From: Clostridiales bacterium
GTDB taxonomy: Bacteria > Bacillota > Clostridia > Christensenellales > CAG-917
Length of the DNA: 64,000 nt
Direction of reading: 5' to 3'
Assembly: GCA_022009995.1 (NCBI GenBank)
Contig: CP091734.1
Coordinates: forward strand, 1,116,001-1,180,000
A program made the position numbers and the translations under genes. The notes below the pieces were generated by a model. That model searched no databases. It saw only the letters and a list, made by a program, of their open reading frames with translations, and was not told the DNA's origin. This document shows, piece by piece, positions 19,788 through 29,009 of the stretch; within the stretch, counting starts at the first letter, position 1, and every line of letters begins with the position of its first letter.

Positions 19788-20962
19788 ATGGTTGCTCAAT
19801 TGTTGTCAACAGTGGAATTTTGGCAGGCTTTCAGCGTTCCCGAAAGGGCACTTTTCTGCGGTTTGGTTACCGTGCTCGGGCTGACGCTTATCGCATTCGT
19901 CGTATTCGGCGGCATTCTCGGAAAATTGTCGGGACGCAGGTTCATTAAATCCTGCAAAACAATCGGCAATTTCGCAAACGAATCCGGCGTTATCGACGAC
20001 GGTAATCTGGAACAGTTCGAGGCAACTTGCTTCAACGAGAAAACCGACAAAACTTTTATGGAAGGTTGGGAGGCGTTCAAAGGCGCACGTTTCGATTATC
20101 CCAGCAAATACGTCGATTCCGACAAGATAAAGGCGAAATATTCCGGCAAAAAGTTTAAGGTCGGGCTTATTTCGACCGCAATCGCATTGTTTGTTTTCGC
20201 ACTTGTTTTCGTGGTTTACGGGCTTGTTCAGGTCAAGAGCGCCGAAGGCGTCGATATCGCGGTTTACTGCGTGGTGCTTGCGCTCCCGATTATTCTTATG
20301 TTGTCATACGCTTTCGTAAAGCCCGAGAAGAAGACCGGCGCCGCATTAGACCAGATGCTGGAAGACCTCGACACCGCGGTGAAACTCCAACGCCACGTTG
20401 AACGTAAGGTTGACAACAGCCGCCTGTACGAAATCGAAATCGCATCCGCGACGTCATCATTCACGAACAGTCCAAACCTATTCCTTCAAAGAAGGATCAA
20501 CTTGAAAAACAAAAAGCGCAGGAACTTGAAATGGCGGACGAAGACCTTGACGATATCCGCGACGAAATTTTCGCCGACGACAACGTTGAAGAGCCTGTTG
20601 CGGAAGAACCCGTTGCGGAAGAACCCGCGGCGGAAGAACCCGCGGCGGAAGTCGAAGCACCTGTCGAAAAACCCAAAAAGGTTATCCCGTTCGAGCCGTT
20701 CGTAAAAGTCCTTGACGAAGCCATTGAAAAAGGTTATTCCAAAGCGACGATGCGTAAAATGGCAAACATTCTCGTGCTTGCTTTCGGAAAATTCCAGGAG
20801 CCCGCTCAACGCGAAACCCTTAAAAACTCCATCAGAAAATTCATCGTCCATTACAAAGCGGCGGTTGAAAGAGAAAGGACGGCGGAAGCGGAATATGTCG
20901 CGGCAGACGCGGCGACTCAGCAGGAAGCCTACGGCGAATGGCAAAACCCCGACGCAGAATAA
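19788..20962 (+). CDS. membrane protein with acidic repeat tail, unknown function
   Basis: About 391 aa once a single-base break near 20455 is corrected (joining EIEIA to IRDVIIHEQSKPIPSKK). There is one N-terminal membrane helix (ALFCGLVTVLGLTLIAFVVF) and two more around residues 125-175 (LISTAIALFVFALVFVVYG, IAVYCVVLALPIILMLSYAF). A low-complexity acidic linker of repeated EEP-VA/AA units follows, then a helical C-terminal domain (KVIPFEPFVKVLDEAIEKGY). I do not recognise the family. The linker suggests a cytoplasmic effector domain tethered to the membrane. I chose ATG 19788 because the ATG at 19779 overlaps the ribosome site. Confidence 0.7.
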
Positions 20963-20974
20963 TATAAACGCAAT

Positions 20975-21003
20975 ATCCCCGACAAATCGTCGGGGATTTT
21001 TTA
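20975..21003 (+). terminator. intrinsic terminator
   Basis: CCCCGAC-AAATC-GTCGGGG followed by ATTTTTT ends the membrane-protein transcript. Confidence 0.85.
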
Positions 21004-21085
21004 TGCGATTAAAACGGAAAACGTCGCAAAATACGGCGGTTTTCTTTGAAAAAAACTCTTTTTTTCCGTAAACGCGGTTTTTTTC

Positions 21086-21114
21086 TTGCCAAAAAATTTT
21101 TGAAGTGTTATTAT
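21086..21114 (+). promoter_or_regulatory. promoter for corA
   Basis: TTGCCA and TATTAT are 17 bp apart. The expected start near 21121 leaves a leader of about 160 nt before corA. Confidence 0.55.
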
Positions 21115-21120
21115 TTCATT

Positions 21121-21280
21121 ATCTTTTTGAACACGAGGTGTTAATAATTTACTATGGACGACCCTTTAAGTAAAAAGCAAATCAATATTGTTGACACCGC
21201 TCTTTTTGCGTAAGTAATTCTTTCCTTGTACGATGAGCGCGGTGTCCCCGTGCTTTTATTTTGTATTGGAGGAAGGAGAA
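21121..21280 (+). promoter_or_regulatory. structured corA leader with a 19-codon ORF
   Basis: The leader contains a small reading frame at 21154-21213 (MDDPLSKKQINIVDTALFA). It also has a long hairpin whose arms GACACCGC (21193-21200) and GCGGTGTC (21239-21246) enclose the end of that frame. This layout suits translation-linked control, but no known magnesium riboswitch motif was recognised. GGAGG precedes the corA ATG by 8 nt. Confidence 0.35.
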
Positions 21281-22249
21281 ATGCTTCAAATTTACTATAC
21301 CGACGAAAATAATCAGCTTTTGTCGCTTGACGTCGAAAACGGCGTCGAAAACGTCGATCTCACCGGAAAATGGATTAACCTTTCAAACCCCACGGACAAA
21401 GAAATCGAACTCGTGAGCCGCGTTACCGCGCTTCCCGAGGACTATATCAAAGCCGCGTTGGACGAGGAAGAGCGCGCCCGTATCGAAGTCGAAGACGGGA
21501 ATCTGCTGACGCTTTTCGATATCCCGGTTATGGAAGACGACGAGGGCAGCGACTACTATACTTATTCGACCTTGCCGTTTGCTTTCATTTCAAACCAGAA
21601 AACCGTCGTTACCGTTTGTCTGAAAGAAAATATCATCACGCAAAACTTCATTATGAACCGCGTGAAAAGTTTCGCGACGTATAAGCGCACAAGGTTTTTG
21701 TTGCAACTTATGTACGTTTCAAGTACGAAGTTTTTGCAATATCTGCGCCAGATCGACAAAACCAGCACCCGTATTCAGGCGGAGCTGAACAAAAGCATGA
21801 AAAACAAGGAACTTATCCAACTTCTGGATATCGAGAAATCGCTTGTTTACTTTTCGACGTCCCTTCGCGGAAACAGTTTCGTCATCGACAAGATTCAGCG
21901 CACCGAAGGCGTGAAATTTTATGAGGAAGACCAGGACCTTTGGGAAGACGTTGGCATCGAAAACCGTCAGGCAATCGAAATGTGTAATATTTATCGGGAC
22001 ATTCTGACGGGCACGATGGACGCGTTTGCGTCGGTCATCAGCAACAACCTGAACATCGTCATGCGTACGCTTACCATTCTGACGCTGCTTGTTGCGATAC
22101 CTTCCATGATTGCGGCGTTCTGGGGAATGAATACCGGCGTGCCGTGGGAAGGGAAACTGTACGGCTTCTGGATTGTCGTGGGGATTTCGATTGCGATTTG
22201 TCTGGTTTTGGGCTTATTTATGTTCAAGAATCGCGGCAGGAAGAGATAA
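21281..22249 (+). CDS. corA: CorA family magnesium/divalent-cation channel
   Basis: CorA forms pentameric Mg2+ channels. The pore signature GMN is present in AAFWGMNTGVPWEG between the two C-terminal helices (LTILTLLVAIPSMIAAFW and FWIVVGISIAICLVLGLFM). The remaining 270 residues form the cytoplasmic domain with the long stalk helix. Length is 322 aa. I chose ATG 21281 (MLQIYYTDENNQ) because GGAGGAAGGAG stands directly upstream; an ATG at 21233 lies in the leader hairpin. The gene is monocistronic or shares a transcript with the following lipoprotein only through a hairpin. Confidence 0.9.
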   Translation: MLQIYYTDENNQLLSLDVENGVENVDLTGKWINLSNPTDKEIELVSRVTALPEDYIKAALDEEERARIEVEDGNLLTLFDIPVMEDDEGSDYYTYSTLPFAFISNQKTVVTVCLKENIITQNFIMNRVKSFATYKRTRFLLQLMYVSSTKFLQYLRQIDKTSTRIQAELNKSMKNKELIQLLDIEKSLVYFSTSLRGNSFVIDKIQRTEGVKFYEEDQDLWEDVGIENRQAIEMCNIYRDILTGTMDAFASVISNNLNIVMRTLTILTLLVAIPSMIAAFWGMNTGVPWEGKLYGFWIVVGISIAICLVLGLFMFKNRGRKR

Positions 22250-22263
22250 CACGGCGGTTAAAA

Positions 22264-22292
22264 TTGACATAAAAGCATTTCTTTGGTATAAT
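22264..22292 (+). promoter_or_regulatory. consensus promoter before the 609-aa lipoprotein
   Basis: TTGACA and TATAAT are separated by 17 bp. The expected start (about 22299) falls in the 5' arm of the hairpin that follows. Confidence 0.7.
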
Positions 22293-22295
22293 TTA

Positions 22296-22325
22296 CCCTG
22301 AACTTTTGTTCAGGGTGATTTTTTT
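22296..22325 (+). terminator. terminator-like hairpin between promoter and start codon
   Basis: CCCTGAAC-TTTT-GTTCAGGG, then TGA and seven T, end exactly at the ATG. It could terminate corA read-through, act as an attenuator, or cap the lipoprotein mRNA. The only possible ribosome site (AGGGTGA) lies in its 3' arm. Confidence 0.6.
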
Positions 22326-24154
22326 ATGCGCAAAAAAGTTTTATTAAGTTTACTGATTTTAATAATTGTGGCGTCGGTGCTTACGGCGTGCAATAAGGGT
22401 AAGGACAAAAACCCCGCCGTAACTTACGGCGATATTTACGTGCAGCACGGCGGCATTGTGAGAAAAACCGATTACGACCACGATCGTTCGTTTGTCTTGC
22501 CCGAAGGGCTTATGCCGTATTACGAGGAAAAAGGCACGGTCAATACGTACAAAGAGTACGTCAACGCCTACGACAAGGAAAACGGCGTGTTGAAGGTCAG
22601 GAAAGACATCCTTGGCGAGAACGGCAAGGTCGCTTCGTCCAGGTACGGTTTCGTCAGCCTTAAAACGAAAAACCTTATCGGAAGCGGCGCGGTGTATTCT
22701 GCGGACTTTTTTGTCGAAAACGGATTTATCGGCGCGTACAATGCCGACACGAATAAATATGAACTTTTCAGAAACGACGGCACGCGGCTGAACGTTCCGG
22801 TGAGTGCCGATTCCAAAAAAACGTCCGAAATGTTTATGACGTTGTCGGAGGACTATTACGCACTTTCGGACGGCAATAACTCCTGGCAGATTTACGCCGC
22901 AAACAATTCCGTGTCGCCCGTTGCAGGCGGCAAAAAGTTTTCAACCTATTATTTCGACGAGCAGGCGCAAAAGGCTTATGACGTGTCGTATATCGTTGCC
23001 GACAATTACATTATCGCAACCCGTATGATAAAAGCGACGTCGGTGTTTTCAAAGGACGCTGTCGTCGACGTTGTCGCATACGACCTTGCAAGCGGCAACG
23101 AAATCACAAGTATGTTCAATGGCGTCGGCGCATATTCGTCGGGCGCAATCCGCGCGGCGTATTACCTCGGAGGCGACAAATTTTATTGCTATGAACAAAC
23201 GTCCAGCACCAAAGACGACGGATATCAGTACAAGGTGCTGACCAAGCCCGAAGAGGAAGAAATCGACAAGCGATACACTTATTACAAAATTTCGGTGTGG
23301 ACGTACGATATGAAATCGGGTGCGAAAACCCTTATCGTTCCCGACCGCATTTTCTCGACAATCGTCAATAAATATTACAAAAAGAGCGTTGGCCGCGATT
23401 TGTCGGAATATATTAACAACGGATACAGTTGGGTGTCGGTCGCAATCACCAGAGACGCCGACCGCGTTGCGACGCAGGATCAGCAATACGTCATCGACAG
23501 CAATCTGAATATTTACGTTTCGCTGTCGGATAAGTCGGGCAGCGCGACTCGTTACGACGAAGGCTCCAACGATTATCGCTACGTCAAACTGACTTTTGTC
23601 GACGGCTACGGCTTTGACGAGGACTCCACTTCCGACCTTATTATCTATGACAAACAGGGCAACACCGTTTTAAGAAAAGAAGGCACTTACAGCAAGGTAT
23701 TTTACAACAACGGTATCGTTACCGCGGTCAAGGAAGTTGCGGACGGAAACAAGTACGTCGTCGCTTATAAACTTGACGGCACGGTCGTCTTTGACGAAAC
23801 GAGAAAATACTCCGACATCGTCGGAAGCACTTATAACAACGACCGTCTGGCTTTCGTCGGAAAGTACGCAATGGTCAAATAGGCACGACGTACCTTCTTG
23901 TCGACAACACGGGACGCGACATCGGAAATCCCACGGTCAGCGATATGTACACGACAAAAAGAGGCGCGTTCTTCTTCAACGGCGTGTACGTCACGCAGGA
24001 TAAAAAGACCTTGAAATTCGGGCTTAAAAACTACGACGGCGACGTTATTTTCGAAAATCGGTTCAAAGAAGTGATCATCGACGCGAAAAGGTTCGGCGAC
24101 GTGGCGTTTTACGCAAAGGACGAAAACGGAGTGTGGAACGTATACTTCGTATAA
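22326..24154 (+). CDS. large lipoprotein of unknown function
   Basis: The signal MRKKVLLSLLILIIVASVLTAC ends in lipobox L-T-A-C, so the mature protein (about 590 aa) sits on the outer face of the membrane. The body is made of repeated short beta strands, and the end (KFGLKNYDGDVIFENRFKEV) resembles WG-type repeats seen in bacterial surface propellers. One A is missing near 23878; restoring it gives MVKIGTTYLLVDNTGRDIG and the C-terminal 90 residues. No enzymatic motif is seen. It is followed by tsaC without a clear terminator. Confidence 0.75.
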
Positions 24155-24241
24155 TCAAGAAGGGCGCTTGACAAACGTTATCGTTTACGACGTTCCGGCA
24201 GATATTTTCGGAGCGGCGTTTATATTATTTATTCACGGATT

Positions 24242-25225
24242 ATGAAAACGCAGGTTATGGGAGCGGAAGGCATCGACCTTGCCGCAAAACTTATAAGAGA
24301 AGGAGAAGTCGTCGCATTCCCCACCGAAACGGTTTACGGGTTGGGGGGAGATTGCTTCAACGACGACGCCGTAAAAAAGATTTACGCGGCAAAAGGACGT
24401 CCGTCCGATAATCCGCTGATCGTACATATTTCGACGCTCTCGGACGTTTACAGGGTGGCGAAAGACGTGCCCGACGCGTACTTCCGCCTTGCCGAAAAAT
24501 TTTTGCCCGGCCCCCTTACGGTAATTCTTCCCAAAGCGGACGATCTGCCTTTGTCGTGTACGGGCGGGTTGGATACCGTCGCGGTGAGATACCCCGCGCA
24601 CAAGATGGCGCGCGACTTTATAAAAGCCACGGGAACGCTTATTGCCGCGCCTTCGGCAAACGTGTCGACGCACGTGTCGCCGACAACCGCAAAACACGTT
24701 TACGACGATTTGAACGGGCGTATTCCGCTTATCCTTGACGGCGGCGAATGCGAAGGGGGAATCGAAAGCACGATAATCACGTTGTGCCGCGAAATCCCCA
24801 CGATTTTGCGCCCCGGCATAATCACCGAGCGCGACCTTTCGGGTGTTCTAAGCGAAGTGGAATTGTTCAAGGGCAAGGTGGAAAAAGCCGAAGCCCCCGG
24901 TATGAAATACAAGCACTACGCACCACGATGCAGGGCGGTGCTCGCAAGTACTCCCGAAAAGGCGATTGAATTGTACGATAATGCAGTAAAAGACGGTTTA
25001 TCGCCTGAAATCCTTGCGTTAACCGAACATATTGCAATTTACGGCAACAGGAAACTTATTGATCTCGGCGGCGACGAATATGCCGTTGCGCGCCATATTT
25101 ACAACGCTTTGCACGTTGCGGAAAACGACGCCGACTTCATCATCATCGACAACCTTACGGGCGGCGGCGTGTATGACTCCGTGATGAACCGAGTGATGAA
25201 AGCGGTTGCGGGAAAGGTGGAATGA
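24242..25225 (+). CDS. tsaC: L-threonylcarbamoyladenylate synthase
   Basis: TsaC/Sua5 makes threonylcarbamoyl-AMP from threonine, bicarbonate and ATP for t6A on ANN-decoding tRNAs. The YrdC domain shows PTETVYGLGGDCF, KIYAAKGRPSDNPL and the SAN motif in LIAAPSANVS. The C-terminal Sua5 domain (EAPGMKYKHYAPRC onward) makes it the long Sua5 form at 327 aa. It overlaps the following phosphatase gene by 4 bp. No ribosome site is visible before the ATG. TcdA, which acts later in the same tRNA pathway, lies near the right end of the window. Confidence 0.92.
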   Translation: MKTQVMGAEGIDLAAKLIREGEVVAFPTETVYGLGGDCFNDDAVKKIYAAKGRPSDNPLIVHISTLSDVYRVAKDVPDAYFRLAEKFLPGPLTVILPKADDLPLSCTGGLDTVAVRYPAHKMARDFIKATGTLIAAPSANVSTHVSPTTAKHVYDDLNGRIPLILDGGECEGGIESTIITLCREIPTILRPGIITERDLSGVLSEVELFKGKVEKAEAPGMKYKHYAPRCRAVLASTPEKAIELYDNAVKDGLSPEILALTEHIAIYGNRKLIDLGGDEYAVARHIYNALHVAENDADFIIIDNLTGGGVYDSVMNRVMKAVAGKVE

Positions 25226-25656
25226 TGCGCGTGGTTTTCGTATGCACCGGGAATACTTGCAGAAGCCCTATGGCGGAAGCGATTTTCAGGTTTTACGCCA
25301 AAGAAAGCGGGGTGAAAGCCGACGTTTCGTCGTACGGACTTTTCATAAATCCCGACGAGTGCGAAACGCGCGGACAAGCATTGATTGCGGTCAGAAAACT
25401 TAATATCCCGATCAGGAAGAAAAAGTCGAAAGTCATCACGGAAGACGTCGTGAAAAACGCCGACTACGTCGTTACGATGACCAAAAAACAAAAAAACGCA
25501 TTGCCGTACGACAACGTTTTTACTTTTTCGGAACTTGTGGGAGGCGGCGATATTCCCGATCCGTACGGACTTGACCAGAACGCATACGACGTGACTGCTT
25601 TCAGGCTGAAACTCGCGTCGCAGAATTTATTGAATATTATTTCGGAAAAAAGGTGA
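25222..25656 (+). CDS. ywlE: YwlE-like protein arginine phosphatase (LMW-PTP fold)
   Basis: A 144-aa low-molecular-weight phosphatase. The active-site loop is CTGNTCRSPMAE (C-x5-R), with the general-acid DP-Y motif in IPDPYG. The threonine of GNTCRS replaces the Ile/Leu of ordinary tyrosine phosphatases and is known in B. subtilis YwlE to favour phospho-arginine. It overlaps tsaC by 4 bp; linkage of tsaC and ywlE is common in Gram-positives. Arginine-phosphatase activity is inferred from that residue. Confidence 0.8.
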   Translation: MMRVVFVCTGNTCRSPMAEAIFRFYAKESGVKADVSSYGLFINPDECETRGQALIAVRKLNIPIRKKKSKVITEDVVKNADYVVTMTKKQKNALPYDNVFTFSELVGGGDIPDPYGLDQNAYDVTAFRLKLASQNLLNIISEKR

Positions 25657-25660
25657 AAAA

Positions 25661-26586
25661 ATGAAGTTTGAACTGAAACTTTTGGACTGGTGGTGGAACA
25701 AACAAGTCTTAAAAAGCGACCAAAAACGCGCGGCAAAACTCACGAAAACCACGGGCGTGTCCGCGATAAAAGACCTTGATTATTTCGGCGACGGCAGCAA
25801 ATGGCACCTTATGGACGTGTATCGTCCAAATGGCACGGAAAACGAAAAACTGCCCGTAATAATCGATATTCACGGCGGTGGCTGGATGTACGGCGACAAG
25901 GATCTGAACGCGCCGTATTGCGAAGCGCTTGCAAAACGCGGTTTCGTAGTCGTGAGTTTTTCGTACAGTCTGTTTCCGAGCGTGACTTTGCCCGTCCCCG
26001 TGCAGGAGATTTTCAGGGCGATAAACTTCGTTTACGACAACGCCGAAAGGTTTAATATCGACCTTAACAACGCCTTTATCACGGGCGACAGCGCAGGCGG
26101 GCATTACGCAGGACTTGTACTTTCGATTATCGCGGACGAAGAACTTGAAAAACTTTACGAGGTCGAAAAATGTCGTATGACTTTCAAGGGGGTTGCGTTT
26201 ACCTGCGCCGCGTTTTATCCGAACTCGATTGCGAATTTCCCTGTGCACCTTGCAAAGACGTACGTCGGGCTGTTTTACGGCGGGGCGAAGAAATATGAAA
26301 AGCACAAGTTTTATAAAAGCGTCGATATAATCAACAATAAGGTGGAAAAGTTCCCGCCGATGTTCATCAACAGTTGCTTCAACGATATGTTGAAGGGCGA
26401 TACGAACAGGTTTATCGAATGTTTGGACAGAAAGAAAATCCCGTATACCCTCGATTTCCCGACGTCGGACGAGTGCGAAACAAAATGGGACACGTTTACG
26501 CCGTTTTGTATCCCGAAGATTGGGACGAAAGCAAAAAAACAATCGACAAAACGTGCGAGTTTTTCAAAGAGCAGATGAACAAATAA
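25661..26586 (+). CDS. alpha/beta-hydrolase esterase
   Basis: About 308 aa with the oxyanion motif HGGGWMYGDKD and nucleophile elbow GDSAGG, as in carboxylesterases of the hormone-sensitive-lipase/BD-FAE type. One A is missing near 26486. Restoring it gives CENKMGHVYAVLYPEDWDES, which supplies the expected late catalytic histidine, and the gene ends at 26586. It has no signal peptide, so it likely acts in the cytoplasm. It is the third gene of the tsaC-ywlE unit, 4 bp behind ywlE. Substrate unknown. Confidence 0.8.
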
Positions 26587-26615
26587 AATCAAACGGAATA
26601 ATTGACAAAAAAACG

Positions 26616-26644
26616 GCGACGAGCGAAAGCCCGTCGCTTTGTTT
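26616..26644. terminator. bidirectional intrinsic terminator
   Basis: GCGACGAGC-GAAA-GCCCGTCGC has T-rich flanks on both strands. It separates the esterase operon from the converging SRP RNA gene. Confidence 0.8.
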
Positions 26645-26649
26645 TCAAA

Positions 26650-26920
26650 AAACTGCGCAACCGTAACCTGACAATTTGCACCGAAGTGATACAAAAACAG
26701 GTAACTCCTTCAAGGTAACCTCGTGGCACACGCCGTTAACCGCTTAATGCTGCTGCGGTCAAGCTCTGACATGGTTCACGGGACGACATTGCACAAGACC
26801 TTGATATCAACGTCCCTTATTTTTGCCGACCAACCATACAAAAGGCCGCATACGGCATTCAGCCCCGCATATAGAGGGTTTCGGATTACAGGGTACCCCT
26901 AGTCCCCCGCCTAGCGCAGT
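26650..26920 (-). ncRNA. ffs: signal recognition particle RNA, large bacterial type
   Basis: The minus strand shows the conserved SRP core: GAACCATGTCAG, then AGCAGCATTAAGCGG. The 5' Alu-like part contains GGTACCCTGTAATCC and GGGGCTGAATGCC, close to B. subtilis scRNA. The ends pair through ACTGCGC/GCGCAGT, followed by a T run. That gives about 271 nt, typical of the large Gram-positive form that binds Ffh. The apical loop between the two core motifs reads AGCTTGACCGC and lacks the usual GGAA tetraloop. Promoter and terminator are both visible. Confidence 0.92.
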
Positions 26921-26926
26921 AAGCGT

Positions 26927-26955
26927 ATTGTACCACCAACGCGCGACAAAGTCAA
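26927..26955 (-). promoter_or_regulatory. promoter for SRP RNA
   Basis: TTGACT (26955-26950) and TACAAT (26932-26927) are 17 bp apart, with the start at about 26920, matching the paired 5' end of the RNA. Confidence 0.75.
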
Positions 26956-26972
26956 GAAAAAGTTAATTGTTG

Positions 26973-27256
26973 TATGCCAACAGATAATAATACGAACTTA
27001 GGTTTTACGCCGTGTTTTTGATTAATACTGCGTTACGCTCACGGCTTATACGGTAAAGTATTAAGCCGCTCGCGTGCCTTGTCTTATCCTAAAAACACGA
27101 CGGAAAACTTGTTCACAACCGAAAACGCCGAGATTTCAGATGATTTTTGGAAAAGGCAAACGCAGTTGTACTGTATGTACTACAAGCGCGCCTTTTTCAT
27201 AAAAGCGTTGAAATATCGGCGTTTTGGCAACGTTCGTATTATTATCTGTTGGCATA
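26973..27256 (-). repeat. 284-bp inverted-repeat element, copy A
   Basis: The ends are a perfect 25-bp inverted repeat beginning TATGCCAACAGATAATAA. Inside are two further inverted-repeat arms. Reverse-complemented, the whole element aligns from end to end with copy B near the right end of the window, sharing blocks such as GACAAGGCACGCGA, TTAATACTTTAC and GAGCGTAACGCAGTATT. It has no convincing ORF. The size, terminal repeats and lack of coding suggest a MITE-like mobile element or a mobile structured RNA. CAAC occurs on both outer sides in the shared orientation. Confidence 0.8.
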
Positions 27257-27258
27257 GG

Positions 27259-27288
27259 TTGACTGAAAGACGAAAAATGTTGTATCAT
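27259..27288 (+). promoter_or_regulatory. promoter of the Ig-like lipoprotein
   Basis: TTGACT and TATCAT are separated by 18 bp. Seven bases follow before the ATG, so the mRNA would start at the start codon. The -35 begins 3 bp after repeat copy A. Confidence 0.6.
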
Positions 27289-27295
27289 AAATAAT

Positions 27296-28950
27296 ATGAA
27301 AAATAAAAAGTTGATTTTAATTTTAATTGCGACGATTACGGTTATCGCGGCGGCAACCGTCCTTTCTGCGTGCGACAAAAATAAGGGCGAGTTCGTGGAC
27401 GTCGGTATCGAGTTGTATTCCGCAAAGCAATATTACGTCGAGGGCGAATCTTTCACGCCCGAAGGCGGCGTCCTTAAAGTTTACTCTTACAACGAAAAAA
27501 CGAAGGAAGAAAAATACCGCTTCGTCGATCTTACCGACAAGGACGTTACCCTTGAAAACACGACGGGAGCGCGCGTCGATACGTACACCGTTACCGCAAG
27601 ATACAAAGGGCTTTCGACGCGATTCAAGTATATCGTGCAAAAAGAAGAAAACGCCGTTGCGAGTGTTGATTTTGTGCTGTCGGAAGACCACGGCGCGCCT
27701 GTGTATTCGGTGTCGGATATTCGCAGTGAAATCGATTTCGGACTTTATCGGTATGAAATTTGTGATAAAGTACCGTAATACGGAAAAACAAGACGAAGAA
27801 GTTCCGCTTTGGGACGAGAACAGTTATAGATTTTACGACCTTTCTTACAGCGGTTTCGACGTCAAAACGGCAGGGGAAAAAAACATTACTTTCACCTGCA
27901 TCGCGACCGACGTCGTGCTGCCGTATAAGGTGACCGAAGACGACTTCGTTTACGACTTCGAATTCGTGAAATACGATAAAGAAAAAAAGGAATACGTTTC
28001 CGTCAAAAAAGAAGACAGCGTGAGAAGAAATTACCTTGTCGGCGAAAAGTTTGACGCGCAGAATACGAAAATCAGATATATTTACAAATCGCTGAAAAAA
28101 GCGGAGCCCGTCGATATTTCCGAAAGTCAAATTTCAGGTTTTGATACGACGACGGCTTCCGACAAAAAAATGTTTATTCTTTCGTTGCTCACGGGGGTTG
28201 AAACGTTTAATTATTCGGTATTCGAAGAAACCGCCGTCAAAGGCGTTACGCTGAACAACAAAGATTTCGCAGCCCACGCCCGGATTCAACGACGTATGGA
28301 CGGAAAAAACGAAAGGCGAATGGAAGTCGTACGAAGAGTATATCGCCGCCATAAAACTGTGCCTCGTTCTGGACGAAGACAGCAAGCAATACGTACCCGT
28401 GACGGGCGCGGACGAAGATATTATTTTGTATTACGTCACCCCCGACGAACAAGACCTGAGCCTCAAAAAGGAATTCACGAAAGAAGTTTTTGACAAACTC
28501 AAAAAGACGGAGTGCGAATACGAAATAATTGCGGTTTATCGGAAAAATCCCGAAGTGTACGCAAGGAGAATCTTCTTTACCGTGAAAAACTTTATCACGG
28601 GCATAGATTTTGTAAATCTGAACGTTGAAAATCTCACGTTCACGGAAGGCGACGCGTTCAGCTTCGGCGAAGCAACCGCAACAGTGCATTACGCCGACGG
28701 AAAGACCAAAACCGTAAGGTTGCAGGACGAATACGAAAAATCCGACGAAAACGAAAGGCTGATACGAATGAAAAACCTGAAAGCGGTCGAGGCGAAAACG
28801 TTCGATATGAGCGCAGGCGAGCATAAAAACCAATATTATATCACTGCAAATATCGACGTTTCAGATTACGACGTTACCGTGAACGGCGAAAAATTTGTCG
28901 AAGACAACGGATTCAGGATTTATATAAGTTACGTCGTGCAAAAAGCGTAA
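27296..28950 (+). CDS. lipoprotein with bacterial Ig-like repeats
   Basis: The signal MKNKKLILILIATITVIAAA and lipobox L-S-A-C mark a surface lipoprotein of about 550 aa. At least three repeats resemble bacterial Ig-like (Big_3-type) domains. The first is YYVEGESFTPEGGVLKVYSY ... VDTYTVTARYKG; later ones begin YLVGEKFDAQNTKIRYIY and LTFTEGDAFSFGEATATVHY. Two one-base breaks occur, near 27765 (LYRGMKFVIKYRNTE) and near 28265 (SQPTPGFNDVWTEK). Such proteins usually serve adhesion or surface display; the role here is inferred. No ribosome site precedes the ATG. Confidence 0.75.
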
Positions 28951-28971
28951 ATCAAAAAAAATTTTTCAGGG

Positions 28972-28999
28972 GCGAAGGCAAAGGCTTTCGCCTTTTTCG
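28972..28999 (+). terminator. intrinsic terminator
   Basis: GGCGAA...TTCGCC closes over the sequence GGCAAAGGCT and is followed by TTTTT, between the lipoprotein and the ileS promoter. Confidence 0.7.
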
Positions 29000-29009
29000 C
29001 GCGCTTTTC

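Noticed and set aside
21121..21280. M-box (ykoK) magnesium riboswitch
   Set aside because: None of the conserved M-box segments could be recognised in the leader.
26650..26920. tmRNA or RNase P RNA
   Set aside because: The core motifs and paired ends fit SRP RNA; there is no tRNA-like end or tag peptide.
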